64,000 nucleotides of DNA from the NCBI RefSeq assembly GCF_010111755.1, contig NC_088951.1, forward strand, positions 434,001 through 498,000, read 5' to 3'. The notes beneath the pieces were generated by a model that had not been told where the DNA came from, ran no database searches, and saw only the letters and a list, made by a program, of their open reading frames with translations. Below are positions 28,985 to 38,237 of this stretch, in pieces. Position 1 is the first letter of the stretch. Each line of letters starts with the position of its first letter. The DNA comes from Nakaseomyces glabratus (lineage: Eukaryota > Ascomycota > Saccharomycetes > Saccharomycetales > Saccharomycetaceae). Both the position numbers and the translations under genes were made by a program.

Positions 28985-29453
28985 AAATAAACTACGTATC
29001 CCATCTAATTATCCCAACACCAAGCATAGGTGTAGAGAGAACCTTTTAACCTGGCCATGTGTCCTCACAATGGCACAGCCTCAAAAGTCAATAAGCCCAG
29101 AGCGTAACCAAACTACACACAATGTATTTGCTTGGCTAGTTAGTTTGTCCATAACCATAAAATAGCAACTACAGTAGACAAAGATCGATACTATCCTGTA
29201 CTCGAGGGGCATCGAGCCTTTATATACTTTTTTTTTTCCTTCAGACTTCTCAGCAAATTTTTCAAGTGCAGATGTCTGTCTGTGTATCATGTTGTACTAA
29301 ATTCCTAACTTTCTCAAAGCTGCCGCAATGTGAGCGATGAGCTTGTTGGTATCCATAAATTAGGGCTCATCGCCTGTGATAGTGTAGCTATTCTGGGTTT
29401 TATAAGGTTGAAAGTATTGGTCATTTTTACAAGTGTTTATACATGGATGAGGC
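28985..29453. other. snR56 / AAR2 upstream region
   Basis: This is the divergent promoter of the snoRNA and AAR2. Beyond the PAC pair, a 20-codon upstream reading frame starts at ATG 29443 and overlaps the AAR2 start in another frame, ending in TAA within the AAR2 coding region. Confidence 0.5.
29334..29373. promoter_or_regulatory. Inverted pair of PAC elements upstream of AAR2
   Basis: GCGATGAGCT at 29334-29343 and CTCATCGC at 29366-29373, 80-120 bp before the AAR2 ATG. They could serve AAR2, snR56 or both; snoRNA and ribosome-biogenesis promoters often use PAC. Confidence 0.65.
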
Positions 29454-30545
29454 ATGTACAATGTTTTGTTCAGTTCAATTGAGCGTGACGTTGACGTTGG
29501 TATAAATCATTTCTCGTTCCATCTGCAGAAGGGCCAACCCTTTGGTGGGATCAAGGGCATTGTGAGTGGGTCTCGGGAAGTTGATCTAATTCATTTCATC
29601 AGCGAGGGGAGTTTGCGTTACGGGTACTGGATTACACCGGGTTTGAAGTACTATTGTGTGTACAACTCAGACGCAGAACTGTATGAGATTCATATTGATA
29701 GCAACGGCGCTGGTTATGAAGAGAAACTGAGGAGGTATGAGTCCCAGTCTATGTTGGTGCAATACCCTCGACTTGACGAGAACGACACTTGGTATTCATT
29801 AACAAGTGAAATAAGGTGGTATAATGTGAGCAAGCTCTTCTCGTTGACCACAGATGATAAGATAGCGTATATGGACTCTTCGATGACCACCATTGAAGAG
29901 GCCAAGATACTGCAAGATCGTTTGCAACAAACAGTTGGCCACTCTGGTCATGACAACAAGGCTCTTAGGTATGCATATATCAATTTCAAATCCCGTGAGG
30001 CCATACGAGACACACATAAGATGGAGGATTTCTACGATAAAAGCCATTATTTATTCGATGTTGTATTACCGCAACAGTTCCGAGACTCCATGTCTGCGTA
30101 CATGGGTGAATTACAGATGAGCTTCATTAACGCTATGTTCTTCGCAAGCTACGGTTCCAGCATGCAATGGCACAACTTATTACAATTGCTGTGCGACAGC
30201 AACAGGTTTGAACAGTACAAGAGACTAGACGAAGTGGTCTCGGTACAGATCAACAATATACCTGAGGAATACTTCGACACACTGATCAACCGCGAGTGCT
30301 GGACTAAGTTGCTGAAAGCACACCACAGCCAGTTGCCCAACACATACAACAGCATGCAAACCCGGTTCCCAGAACTCATACCTGCCACTGCTGGCCACAA
30401 CGACTACGACTGCGACTCCGACCCAGGCACAGGCCCAGTCCCAGACCCGATGCTCGGCTCAGACTCAGAGATCGAGATGAATGCCACCTCAGATGAAGAG
30501 GACACACCCACAGTGGTCTCACAGGTACACCACAGACACATCTAA
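29454..30545 (+). CDS. AAR2: Aar2, U5 snRNP assembly factor
   Basis: This 363-residue protein binds Prp8 in the cytoplasmic U5 snRNP precursor and blocks premature Brr2 loading. Family signatures are FHLQKGQPFGGIKGI, LRYGYWI, YPRLDENDTWYSLT, YMDSSMTTIEEAKIL, YINFKSREAIRDTHKMEDFYDKSHYLFDVVLP and GELQMSFINAMFFASYGSSMQWHNLLQLLC. The C terminus (about 310-363) is an acidic, Asp/Pro-rich extension beyond the 355-residue S. cerevisiae protein's end. It follows RPS8 and snR56 as YBL074C does. Confidence 0.95.
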   Translation: MYNVLFSSIERDVDVGINHFSFHLQKGQPFGGIKGIVSGSREVDLIHFISEGSLRYGYWITPGLKYYCVYNSDAELYEIHIDSNGAGYEEKLRRYESQSMLVQYPRLDENDTWYSLTSEIRWYNVSKLFSLTTDDKIAYMDSSMTTIEEAKILQDRLQQTVGHSGHDNKALRYAYINFKSREAIRDTHKMEDFYDKSHYLFDVVLPQQFRDSMSAYMGELQMSFINAMFFASYGSSMQWHNLLQLLCDSNRFEQYKRLDEVVSVQINNIPEEYFDTLINRECWTKLLKAHHSQLPNTYNSMQTRFPELIPATAGHNDYDCDSDPGTGPVPDPMLGSDSEIEMNATSDEEDTPTVVSQVHHRHI

Positions 30546-31222
30546 GTGGCCATCGAAGCATACACATGTACAATATCCCTAATTTATATACAGACTCGCA
30601 TATGTATCAAGGTAGTTAGTGTATACACATAGCACAATACGGTACTCAGACATGTGACACAAATCAGTATTGCCTAACCAGGAAATCTAATTGGGCCATA
30701 CCGAAAGACCCGCCCCACAGGCCTGTCTAGGGCTTTCCCGTCTCCCCGTCCCCCCACTCTTTGGCGATTGGCAGCGAGCAGAAAAAAATAATTTTTTTTC
30801 GTGTCGCAGCCCAGGCTGGGATTTTCCGCTAAAGATGCTGCTTTCTTAGTGTCCCCTTGGTGGGACTTGGTGGGACTTGGTGGGGGAAGGTAGGACATCC
30901 AAGCGAGGAACTGTTACAAAGCAGTGACTTCACTAAACGGTTACAGTAGCTTATTTGATCCTACACAAGTTGAAACTAGGGAGCTGGCAAGTATCTTCTT
31001 TTAAGGCGCTACACACTTGTGGATAAACTGACGGAATTGCCAGGCTAAACAGCGGGATAGAAGCATCTCTTTAAAAAGGTTGAGTGTGCAATTGGCTTGA
31101 TTTACTATATTTGTTTTGGGTTGAAAGTACGCTAATTGTTGATAACGGTATAATAGATCTTCGACTAGCGTGTGGGTAAAACAGCTGTCATATAAGAGGT
31201 GGTTAATCAGAAGGAAAAAGTA
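30546..31222. other. AAR2 / SWI4 intergenic region
   Basis: The SWI4 promoter region, including a 10-bp ACTTGGTGGG tandem (about 30855-30886) and an A/T hairpin-like patch (30780-30800). In synteny this is a breakpoint: S. cerevisiae SSA3 and ILS1 would follow AAR2. Confidence 0.5.
30854..30886 (+). repeat. Triplicated ACTTGGTGGG repeat
   Basis: About three copies of a 10-bp unit, ending in GGTGGGGG, upstream of SWI4. Four short G-runs in 33 bases could in principle form a G-quadruplex. Confidence 0.7.
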
Positions 31223-34200
31223 ATGAATAGAGATACCGCTGACCCGAACTACCTTATGATCGGGACGCATCCCATGTCTAACGTGCCGTCCTCTCTGGCT
31301 GCTGCAGTGGATACGTCATCTGGCATGGCTCCCATAATTGAGATAGCTACATATGCAGACACGGATGTCTACGAATGTTATATCAGAGGACAGGAGTCTA
31401 ATATCGTCATGCGTAGGACAATGGATGACTGGGTCAACGTCACGCAGGTGTTCAAAATTGCACAGTTCTCAAAGACTCAGAGAACCAAGATACTGGAGAA
31501 GGAGTCCACCAATATGAAACACGAAAAGGTGCAGGGTGGTTACGGTCGTTTTCAAGGTACTTGGGTGCCATTGGAAGCGGCAAAGTTCATGACAACGAAA
31601 TATAACATTGATAATCCGGTGGTGAATACGATATTATCGTTCATATTGAATCCGAACAACCCTCCACCTAAGAGACATAAGAACAGTGTGCTGAGAAAGA
31701 CTTCTCCGGGCACTAAGATAACATCCCCATCAAGCTATAAGAAGACGCCAAAGAAACCCAACGCGAACTCCGCGAGTAAACTGTCAACTTCTTACACAAA
31801 ACGTAAAAAGAACTCAACGCAGCCCAATCCTAGTCCATTACAAAATATGGTATTCCGTACACCCCAGCAGTCGCATCTAGCCTCGATACCAACTAGCGAG
31901 CTAAACATGAACCAGCATGGGGATACAGATGCTACAATAAATGCAGCTTACTCGGCCATGTCACACAGCAAGACGAATGAGACACCTCTGTCACAGGGCT
32001 ATCTAGCCACACAGAAGCCTCTTCAATTTTATCCAGTTCCTACAAACGTTGGCCAACAGCAAGAGAAATCCAGGAGAGGGTTTACCTCTTTTGTTCCATT
32101 TGTACCAGAAGGTCAAGATAATTCACATGTTAATAATAAGTCTGATATTCCTGCTATAACGGTTGATGATATGTCAAAATCGCAGAAAAATGTAAAGAAA
32201 AGAATAAAGAAATCCAAGTTTAAAGAGTCTAATGAGGTTGAATATATGGAAAATATTCCAGAGGAAGGTAGGGATCAGCAGTATGGAAATGGAAACTATC
32301 AGTCTGAGCCTGTAAAAAGACAGTATAGAAAAAGGAAGGTGAAAGAACAAGATGCATACGGAATGTACAAAAATAAAGACCAATATGAGCAAGATCAAGC
32401 CAAGAATTATAATTTACATACAGATGCTTTCAGTTACCCCAATGGTGCTGTGGCTGACCCTTATAACTTTAATGATGGTAATGCCTTGCAATACAATATG
32501 ACTATACAGAATGATGGGGATGAGGCTATAAAAATTGAAAGCTACAAAGAAACATTATTAAAAGTTTTATCATCTGAAGAAGATACCACAAGACCAGATT
32601 ATGCATTACCAGCAGAACTTTATCACCCACCTGCAAATCTCAATATCAATTTTCAGATCGATGACCAAGGACATACGCCTCTTCACTGGACAGCTGCAAT
32701 GGCAAATATACCTCTCGTCAAGCTTCTGATAGGTTTAAATGCAAATGCATTGCACTGTAATTCACAAGGTTTTAATTGTATTACAAAGGCTGTATTTTAT
32801 AACAATTGTCATAAAAATGGTGCTTTCCCTGAGCTTATATCATTACTCAAAATATGTTTAATAACACCAGATAAAAATGGTAGACTGCCCTTGCACTACC
32901 TTGTCGAACTCAGTGTTAATAAGACAAAGGATCCAAATGTTATAATGACCTATTTAGATGACATTGTAAAGAATCTGGGACAGGGTGATGAGAGCTTATT
33001 AAGGATGTGCTTGAATTATCAGGATAACGTAGGTAATACACCACTCCATTTGGCGGCTTTAAATTTAAATTTGCAATTGTGTAATAAACTCTGTCAACTG
33101 GGGGCTTCTATGACTGTCAGTAACTTCAACAATGAAACACCTGCATTAATATTGACAAGATTTAATTTAGTTCCTCCCACTAATCCTTCAATGTCCTTAC
33201 CAACAGCACCAACAAGTAGTTCTTCCAATGATAAAAATCGCTATTACAGAGGGGAGAGCATGCAAGAGCAAGTATATGGCGTCAACAACTCGCTTGGAAA
33301 TCCTGTGAGTGTTCCAAAATCAAATATGATGAAAAACTCCTCCAAAACAAAAAAGGTTAATACTAGAAAGCAACAGAATTCTCAGTCAGAAGACACAAAG
33401 TTTACAACCATGGATGCTGGTACACCCAACTCAATTATCAGAAACGTTAACGACAAAAATGAAGAGTTTTCTACCCCAAAAATCAATCACATACATGACT
33501 CGAACTTATTAGATACTCAAGATACCACTGGACTTCATACTATTATGGATGATCTATCTCATATGGAATCTTTGGTGACGTCCTCAGTAATAAAAGATAC
33601 CAAAATGACACCATCGAAGGTTCTAGGTGGTTCTCCTATTTCACCTAAGAAGCATCAAATGCATCCAGTGGGTGGCTCTTACATCTCTTCTAATTTGAAA
33701 AACCCTGTTCCACTGATGGACATAATGGCTTCACCATCAGGAACGTTAATGAATGAAGACGGTGCTTCTGAGAAAGACGGGCATATCCTAGAGAACATAG
33801 AAAAGTTTGGTTCTGCGTCGTCAACACTATTTGAAGGTTTGAAATCTCAGTTTCAAAGTTTACAAACTGATGTGGAAGTTTCTGAGAGCGCTCTTTCTGA
33901 GATAGCTTCTCATTTAGAATCCATTTCACATCAGAGGCAAGCATTATTGCATAGCATGAAAGAGACCGAAGGTTTGCAATCTGAGTCTGAACTACATCAT
34001 AGTACTGAACAACTAAGGGAGGTAGTTAATCAAACGAACGAAATGTTTACTCAAGGAATGGAAAATTCACAAGCTTTGAGACTAGCCATGTTAATTCAGC
34101 GAGAAGAATCAAAAGTTGAAACAGAAAGAAATAATGGAGTAAGCATTCAAGAATCTTTGGATTATGCAGTTGAACTATCTGTATTGCAGTTCAAAAGAAG

Positions 34201-34348
34201 ATTGATAATGCACAAGATACGTGAGCAAAGATGTAAATCCACATCTTCTACTAAGATCAACAAGTATAAGAGATTAATTGGTTTAAATGTAACTGATATA
34301 AATGCTAAACTGGATGAGATTGAACGAGAATTAACGACAAAGGCTTAA
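31223..34348 (+). CDS. SWI4: Swi4, DNA-binding subunit of SBF
   Basis: The 1041-residue protein binds SCB elements (CACGAAA) with Swi6 to drive late-G1 transcription. An N-terminal APSES/KilA-N DNA-binding domain (about 50-155) includes VYECYIRGQESNIVMRRTMDDWVNVTQVFKIAQFSKTQRTKIL and GGYGRFQGTWVPLEAAKFM. Ankyrin repeats occur near 475-660 (DDQGHTPLHWTAAMANIPLVKLL and DNVGNTPLHLAALNLNLQLC). The C terminus (about 880-1041) is a helical Swi6-binding region. ATG 31223 is preferred over an upstream GTG frame. S. cerevisiae SWI4 (1093 residues) is YER111C, on the duplicated sister chromosome. MBP1 is the alternative but differs in domain sequence. Confidence 0.95.
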   Translation: MNRDTADPNYLMIGTHPMSNVPSSLAAAVDTSSGMAPIIEIATYADTDVYECYIRGQESNIVMRRTMDDWVNVTQVFKIAQFSKTQRTKILEKESTNMKHEKVQGGYGRFQGTWVPLEAAKFMTTKYNIDNPVVNTILSFILNPNNPPPKRHKNSVLRKTSPGTKITSPSSYKKTPKKPNANSASKLSTSYTKRKKNSTQPNPSPLQNMVFRTPQQSHLASIPTSELNMNQHGDTDATINAAYSAMSHSKTNETPLSQGYLATQKPLQFYPVPTNVGQQQEKSRRGFTSFVPFVPEGQDNSHVNNKSDIPAITVDDMSKSQKNVKKRIKKSKFKESNEVEYMENIPEEGRDQQYGNGNYQSEPVKRQYRKRKVKEQDAYGMYKNKDQYEQDQAKNYNLHTDAFSYPNGAVADPYNFNDGNALQYNMTIQNDGDEAIKIESYKETLLKVLSSEEDTTRPDYALPAELYHPPANLNINFQIDDQGHTPLHWTAAMANIPLVKLLIGLNANALHCNSQGFNCITKAVFYNNCHKNGAFPELISLLKICLITPDKNGRLPLHYLVELSVNKTKDPNVIMTYLDDIVKNLGQGDESLLRMCLNYQDNVGNTPLHLAALNLNLQLCNKLCQLGASMTVSNFNNETPALILTRFNLVPPTNPSMSLPTAPTSSSSNDKNRYYRGESMQEQVYGVNNSLGNPVSVPKSNMMKNSSKTKKVNTRKQQNSQSEDTKFTTMDAGTPNSIIRNVNDKNEEFSTPKINHIHDSNLLDTQDTTGLHTIMDDLSHMESLVTSSVIKDTKMTPSKVLGGSPISPKKHQMHPVGGSYISSNLKNPVPLMDIMASPSGTLMNEDGASEKDGHILENIEKFGSASSTLFEGLKSQFQSLQTDVEVSESALSEIASHLESISHQRQALLHSMKETEGLQSESELHHSTEQLREVVNQTNEMFTQGMENSQALRLAMLIQREESKVETERNNGVSIQESLDYAVELSVLQFKRRLIMHKIREQRCKSTSSTKINKYKRLIGLNVTDINAKLDEIERELTTKA

Positions 34349-34798
34349 AAAGTATAATCTCATATCCTTTAAGGGATCGATATAATGGATAGAACAATTT
34401 GCATATTTTTCTAGAAAATTAAGATAAATTTTTATATAATTAGACTCTGCAAGACATTAGGACTTTATTCGGTAGAGGGCGAGCCACTCGGGTGGCAAGA
34501 ACATGTTAATAATATAATTAGTTTCTTAGTTAAAACTGAAAGTAGCTTTACATTACAATTATTTTCGAAACCAAATTATGTGGATGTCAGGACTTAAACT
34601 ACATGTTAGTACAAATATATCTCTGTGATGCATTTACCCGGTTACTTTTTTGTGTAATGCGGTCGAATCTAGTATAACTTAAAACCTTAAAATAAGCAAT
34701 GAACGACAATTGTAAGTATTGTGAATTCCATTCATGAGTTTTTAAATAATTGTTCTAAAAATATAACAAAATATAATACAAGCATTACTGGACATTCG
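34349..34798. other. SWI4 / ALG3 intergenic region
   Basis: AT-rich, with a small hairpin GCCACTCGGGTGGC at about 34482-34495. The in-frame extension of ALG3 upstream of ATG 34799 begins only with GTG. GTAAGT at 34712 has no convincing branch point, so no intron is called. Confidence 0.5.
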
Positions 34799-36127
34799 AT
34801 GCAGACAGTGAGATCGGAAGATAACCCTCCTAAAAAGGAAGAGTTCAAGAGGCCACCAATTGACTTACTACAGGACTTGAAAGACGGTATTAACCATGTT
34901 GTGTATAATCCACTAGGTAATAAAATAGTCATGCCACTAATGTTTTTACTAGAATCAGTATTGTTGAAGTATGTTATTGCTGCTATACCATACACTGAAA
35001 TTGATTATAAGGCATACATGGAACAAGTGGAAATGATCTATGAGGAAGGTAATTATAACTACCTAGAAATTACTGGTGGGACAGGACCTCTGGTTTATCC
35101 TGCAGGCCATGTTTTGATTTTCCGAGTGTTAAATTACTTTACTGAAGGAATGAATCATATAGAGGTAGGACAAAAGATTTTTAGGTATCTGTACTTGATC
35201 ACCCTATTAATGCAGTATACTTGTTACTATCAATTACGTTTACCTCCATGGTGTGTCGTACTTGCCTCTTTATCGAAAAGGTTACATTCTATTTACGTTT
35301 TAAGGCTGTTCAATGATTGTTTTACTACTTTCTTTATGGTATTGTTTGTTCTGCTCTACACTCTTAGAAGCAACAATAGTACTAAAATGTCGATGGTTAT
35401 ATCAACTTTTGGATCTTTGGTTTACAGTATGGCTATCTCAGTTAAAATGAATGCGTTATTATATTTACCTGGGTATTTGGTTTCAACGTATCTGATAAAT
35501 GAAGGCAAACTAATAAACTGTTTGATTTCGGCATCGGTGATCCTATTCTGGCAAGTTATCGTTTCTTTGAGGTTCTTACGTTCATATCCAGTTGAATACT
35601 TGGCAGGTGCTTTCGATTTTAGCAGACAATTTATGTTTAAATGGAGTGTTAATTGGCAATTTCTAGATGAAGATGCCTTTCAAGATCGAGTTTTCCATAC
35701 CACATTATTGGGCTCCCAATTTGTAGCAGTTGTTGCGATGACGCTCTGTCTTTATCCACGCTTACCTTTAGATGCTTGGAAATCTCTGAAAGCGCCTTTC
35801 ACGCAAGTTGTGATTGCAGATCTGCGGTTCATTGTACCTTTTTTACTAATGACTTCTAATTTCATTGGGGTGTTGTTTTCGAGATCCCTACATTACCAGT
35901 TTTTGTCCTGGTATCATTGGACTCTACCGTGCTTGATCTACTGGTCAAAGTTGCCTATGCCTTTAGGGTTCATATGGTACATCTGTCATGAGTACTGTTG
36001 GAACTCGTATCCTCCAAACGAAAAAGCAAGCATCCTCCTATTCACACTAAATGCATCTCTGCTGTGTCTTCTGGCAATCAATTGTATGAGACCAGTTATA
36101 GTAAACATCAAGAGAAAGCAACAATGA
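34799..36127 (+). CDS. ALG3: Alg3, dolichol-P-mannose alpha-1,3-mannosyltransferase
   Basis: A 442-residue polytopic ER enzyme that adds the sixth mannose (first luminal one) to Man5GlcNAc2-PP-dolichol in N-glycan precursor synthesis. The family motif [16 protein letters not shown] near the N terminus carries the conserved acidic residues of the first luminal loop, followed by [14 protein letters not shown]. Further signatures are [42 protein letters not shown], and the near-invariant [26 protein letters not shown]. About ten hydrophobic helices are visible. ATG 34799 aligns with the yeast protein (458 residues). Confidence 0.96.
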
Positions 36128-36803
36128 AAAGACTATCAATAAGCTAGAAGAGACACTGTATTAGTCAAATTCAGGACGATATGCATATTAGTATGCACTT
36201 GGACTGACAAGTTAAGATTGGAAGAATGGTATTCGTATAACTAAAACTGCGTTATAATATAACTTATCGGCATAACAGCTAATATAATATCATAAAACAC
36301 GCAAACTTCACATGACTCAGCTTTTTCGGTTTTATTCAGATGGATTATCGATTTGTGTAGCAGAAGATATCTCTGTTTTCCCAAAAAATTTTCGTTTCTC
36401 GCATACCGATTTCGACTAAGAAAGCTACGTAGCAAGAAGACACTGAACAAATTTTTGAAAAAAAAAAAAAATAACACACTGACAAGACCGATGAGAATGA
36501 AGAATCGATGGACATCGAATGAAGAATCGATGGACATCGAATGATGATATTGTCTGTGGGCCTGTTTCACTAGTAAGGGCAATTGACGTTCAAATATATC
36601 AGTGTTGGAAGACGATTCTAATTTTGAGACCCAGACGTATAGTACCTTCTGTTCCTCGTTGGGATCAAATTGTTGAAGGAGGACTGTTTAATAAGAATAC
36701 CCCAAGAGTTGATCTTACTGTGCAAAGGTCAGGTTATAAGATAGAAAGAACCAAGAAGTAAGGCTGTTTCAGGTGTGAGAGTCTATTACTTGTGTTGTTG
36801 ATT
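36128..36803. other. ALG3 / YBL081W-like intergenic region
   Basis: Contains a 12-A run (about 36458-36470), a 22-bp tandem duplication, and an 80-codon frame (36519-36761) that begins in the duplication and has no recognised match. The latter is not called as a gene. Confidence 0.5.
36497..36540 (+). repeat. Perfect 22-bp tandem duplication
   Basis: Two adjacent identical copies (36497-36518 and 36519-36540) beginning ATGAAGAATCGATGG, followed by a partial third start (ATGATG). Likely replication slippage. Confidence 0.9.
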
Positions 36804-37889
36804 ATGCCTGGAAAGATTATCAGTATCCCTTTCTTGGCCCAAAATGAGGACATGGATAGATACCTGGTAAAATACAATGAAAATAGAAAAACCAATGAAA
36901 ATAGCAATGCTAGCAATGCGGCCAATAATTCCAGATCCCGTCATAATGGCTATAATAACTTCCACAGATTTCACTATGCCAAGAATGGTCCAGGAAATTC
37001 AATGGTTGATAGCTTGAGTTACTTTAATAACAGAAATTTCAATGCCCCAGTCAGCAGTAGCACAAATAATGAGATGGGTAACAAAATAAGGTTGAATGGA
37101 AATAGTATGAAATACAACCAATACAAGGTCAACGATCCAGGTCAGCAATCGAACTTATTGATGGCAACTACTCAGTTGAAGCAAGCATACTCTCAATTGT
37201 ATTATAATGTAGCCAATAAAGGAGGAAATGAAGCAAACGTTGCTTCTGGTAGAGCCTTTTTGCCAAATAATCAAGATACGTTTTTCCAGAGCGGTAGTTT
37301 CCAGGGTAATGCTGAATTTTCTGACAAGGCCCCAATAGATTCTCTTTTTTCTTCTAGTGATGCGAGAGTGACTGGTGGTAGTGCAATGTTTAGTAACCCT
37401 ACCTCTAGTCCAACATTGGATAATGGTTTTGAGACACTTTCTAGAAGCAATGGATCGCTAAACACTAATTACTCTAGAAATGAGGCGTTGATGCCAAACT
37501 TTCTTGATGACTTGCTTTCTAATTCCAATAAAAGTCCTTACCCATTTGGAAAAACAGATTTGGACATGGACATTACAAAAGGAATGAAAAACTTGAATAT
37601 CGAACATGGCAACACTAGCTTACCGCCTTTTCCGTTCACATCGAATCAACTACCATTATCATCTTCACTAGCCTTTGACCTGGAAGACAAAAGTATCCCA
37701 GCATCTAATGAAGGACAACAGTCTTCTCTTTTTGGTATCGAATCTTTCAAGGGACCACTAACTGATAATGGGTCTTTATTGATGTCAGGAGCATCATCAT
37801 TAAATTGGGATAATAATAATATTCCTTCCTCATCCACATCGTCAAATCACTTAGGTATTTGGAATAATGATATGAGTGTTTGGAGCTAA
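36804..37889 (+). CDS. YBL081W-family protein of unknown function
   Basis: This 361-residue protein matches S. cerevisiae YBL081W (368 residues) in position beside ALG3 and PET112 and in character: MPGKIISIPFLAQNEDMDRYLVKYNENRK at the N terminus, then long Asn/Ser-rich disordered sequence. No catalytic motif, membrane segment or signal peptide is seen. A few hydrophobic-aromatic islands recur, such as MPNFLDDLLSNS, SLFGIESFKGPL and the ending HLGIWNNDMSVWS, which could be short interaction motifs. Function is unknown. Strand agrees with PET112 and ATG8 being in the same inverted block. Confidence 0.75.
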   Translation: MPGKIISIPFLAQNEDMDRYLVKYNENRKTNENSNASNAANNSRSRHNGYNNFHRFHYAKNGPGNSMVDSLSYFNNRNFNAPVSSSTNNEMGNKIRLNGNSMKYNQYKVNDPGQQSNLLMATTQLKQAYSQLYYNVANKGGNEANVASGRAFLPNNQDTFFQSGSFQGNAEFSDKAPIDSLFSSSDARVTGGSAMFSNPTSSPTLDNGFETLSRSNGSLNTNYSRNEALMPNFLDDLLSNSNKSPYPFGKTDLDMDITKGMKNLNIEHGNTSLPPFPFTSNQLPLSSSLAFDLEDKSIPASNEGQQSSLFGIESFKGPLTDNGSLLMSGASSLNWDNNNIPSSSTSSNHLGIWNNDMSVWS

Positions 37890-38237
37890 CACTGTTCTAG
37901 AATTTTGGTATTAATCTTTTTATTTTTTGTTTATCATTGGAGCGATTTTATTTGTTGGGATTGGCTGTATCACAGTTTCATGGTCTTTTTTTTAATTTTA
38001 TCTCGTTTATTCCTGGTTTTTAAAATATGGTGGCAATGTAATTAGCCTTTTTGGTTTAACTTTATTTGAGGCTAGCAGCAAAATCGGTTAGTTGTTCTGC
38101 ATTTGTATTCTTATTTTATCTTTTATTGCTAGACGTTCAGTTGTTTAATATTTACATGTTAATTAGTATGTTATATATACATAACTATTATTTATGCATT
38201 TCATTTTTATTTGCTCTACCTGATGAAATTTAAAGAT
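37890..38237. other. Convergent 3' region YBL081W-like / PET112
   Basis: T-rich 3'UTR sequence. No gene is seen. Confidence 0.6.

Noticed and set aside
34482..34495. Hairpin GCCACTCGGGTGGC downstream of SWI4
   Set aside because: A 5-bp stem is too short to support a terminator or RNA gene in yeast.
34699..34799. Possible ALG3 5' intron (ATG 34699, GTAAGT 34712)
   Set aside because: No TACTAAC-like branch point; ATG 34799 already gives the full family N terminus.
36519..36761. 80-codon frame between ALG3 and the YBL081W homologue
   Set aside because: Starts within a 22-bp tandem duplication and matches no known family.
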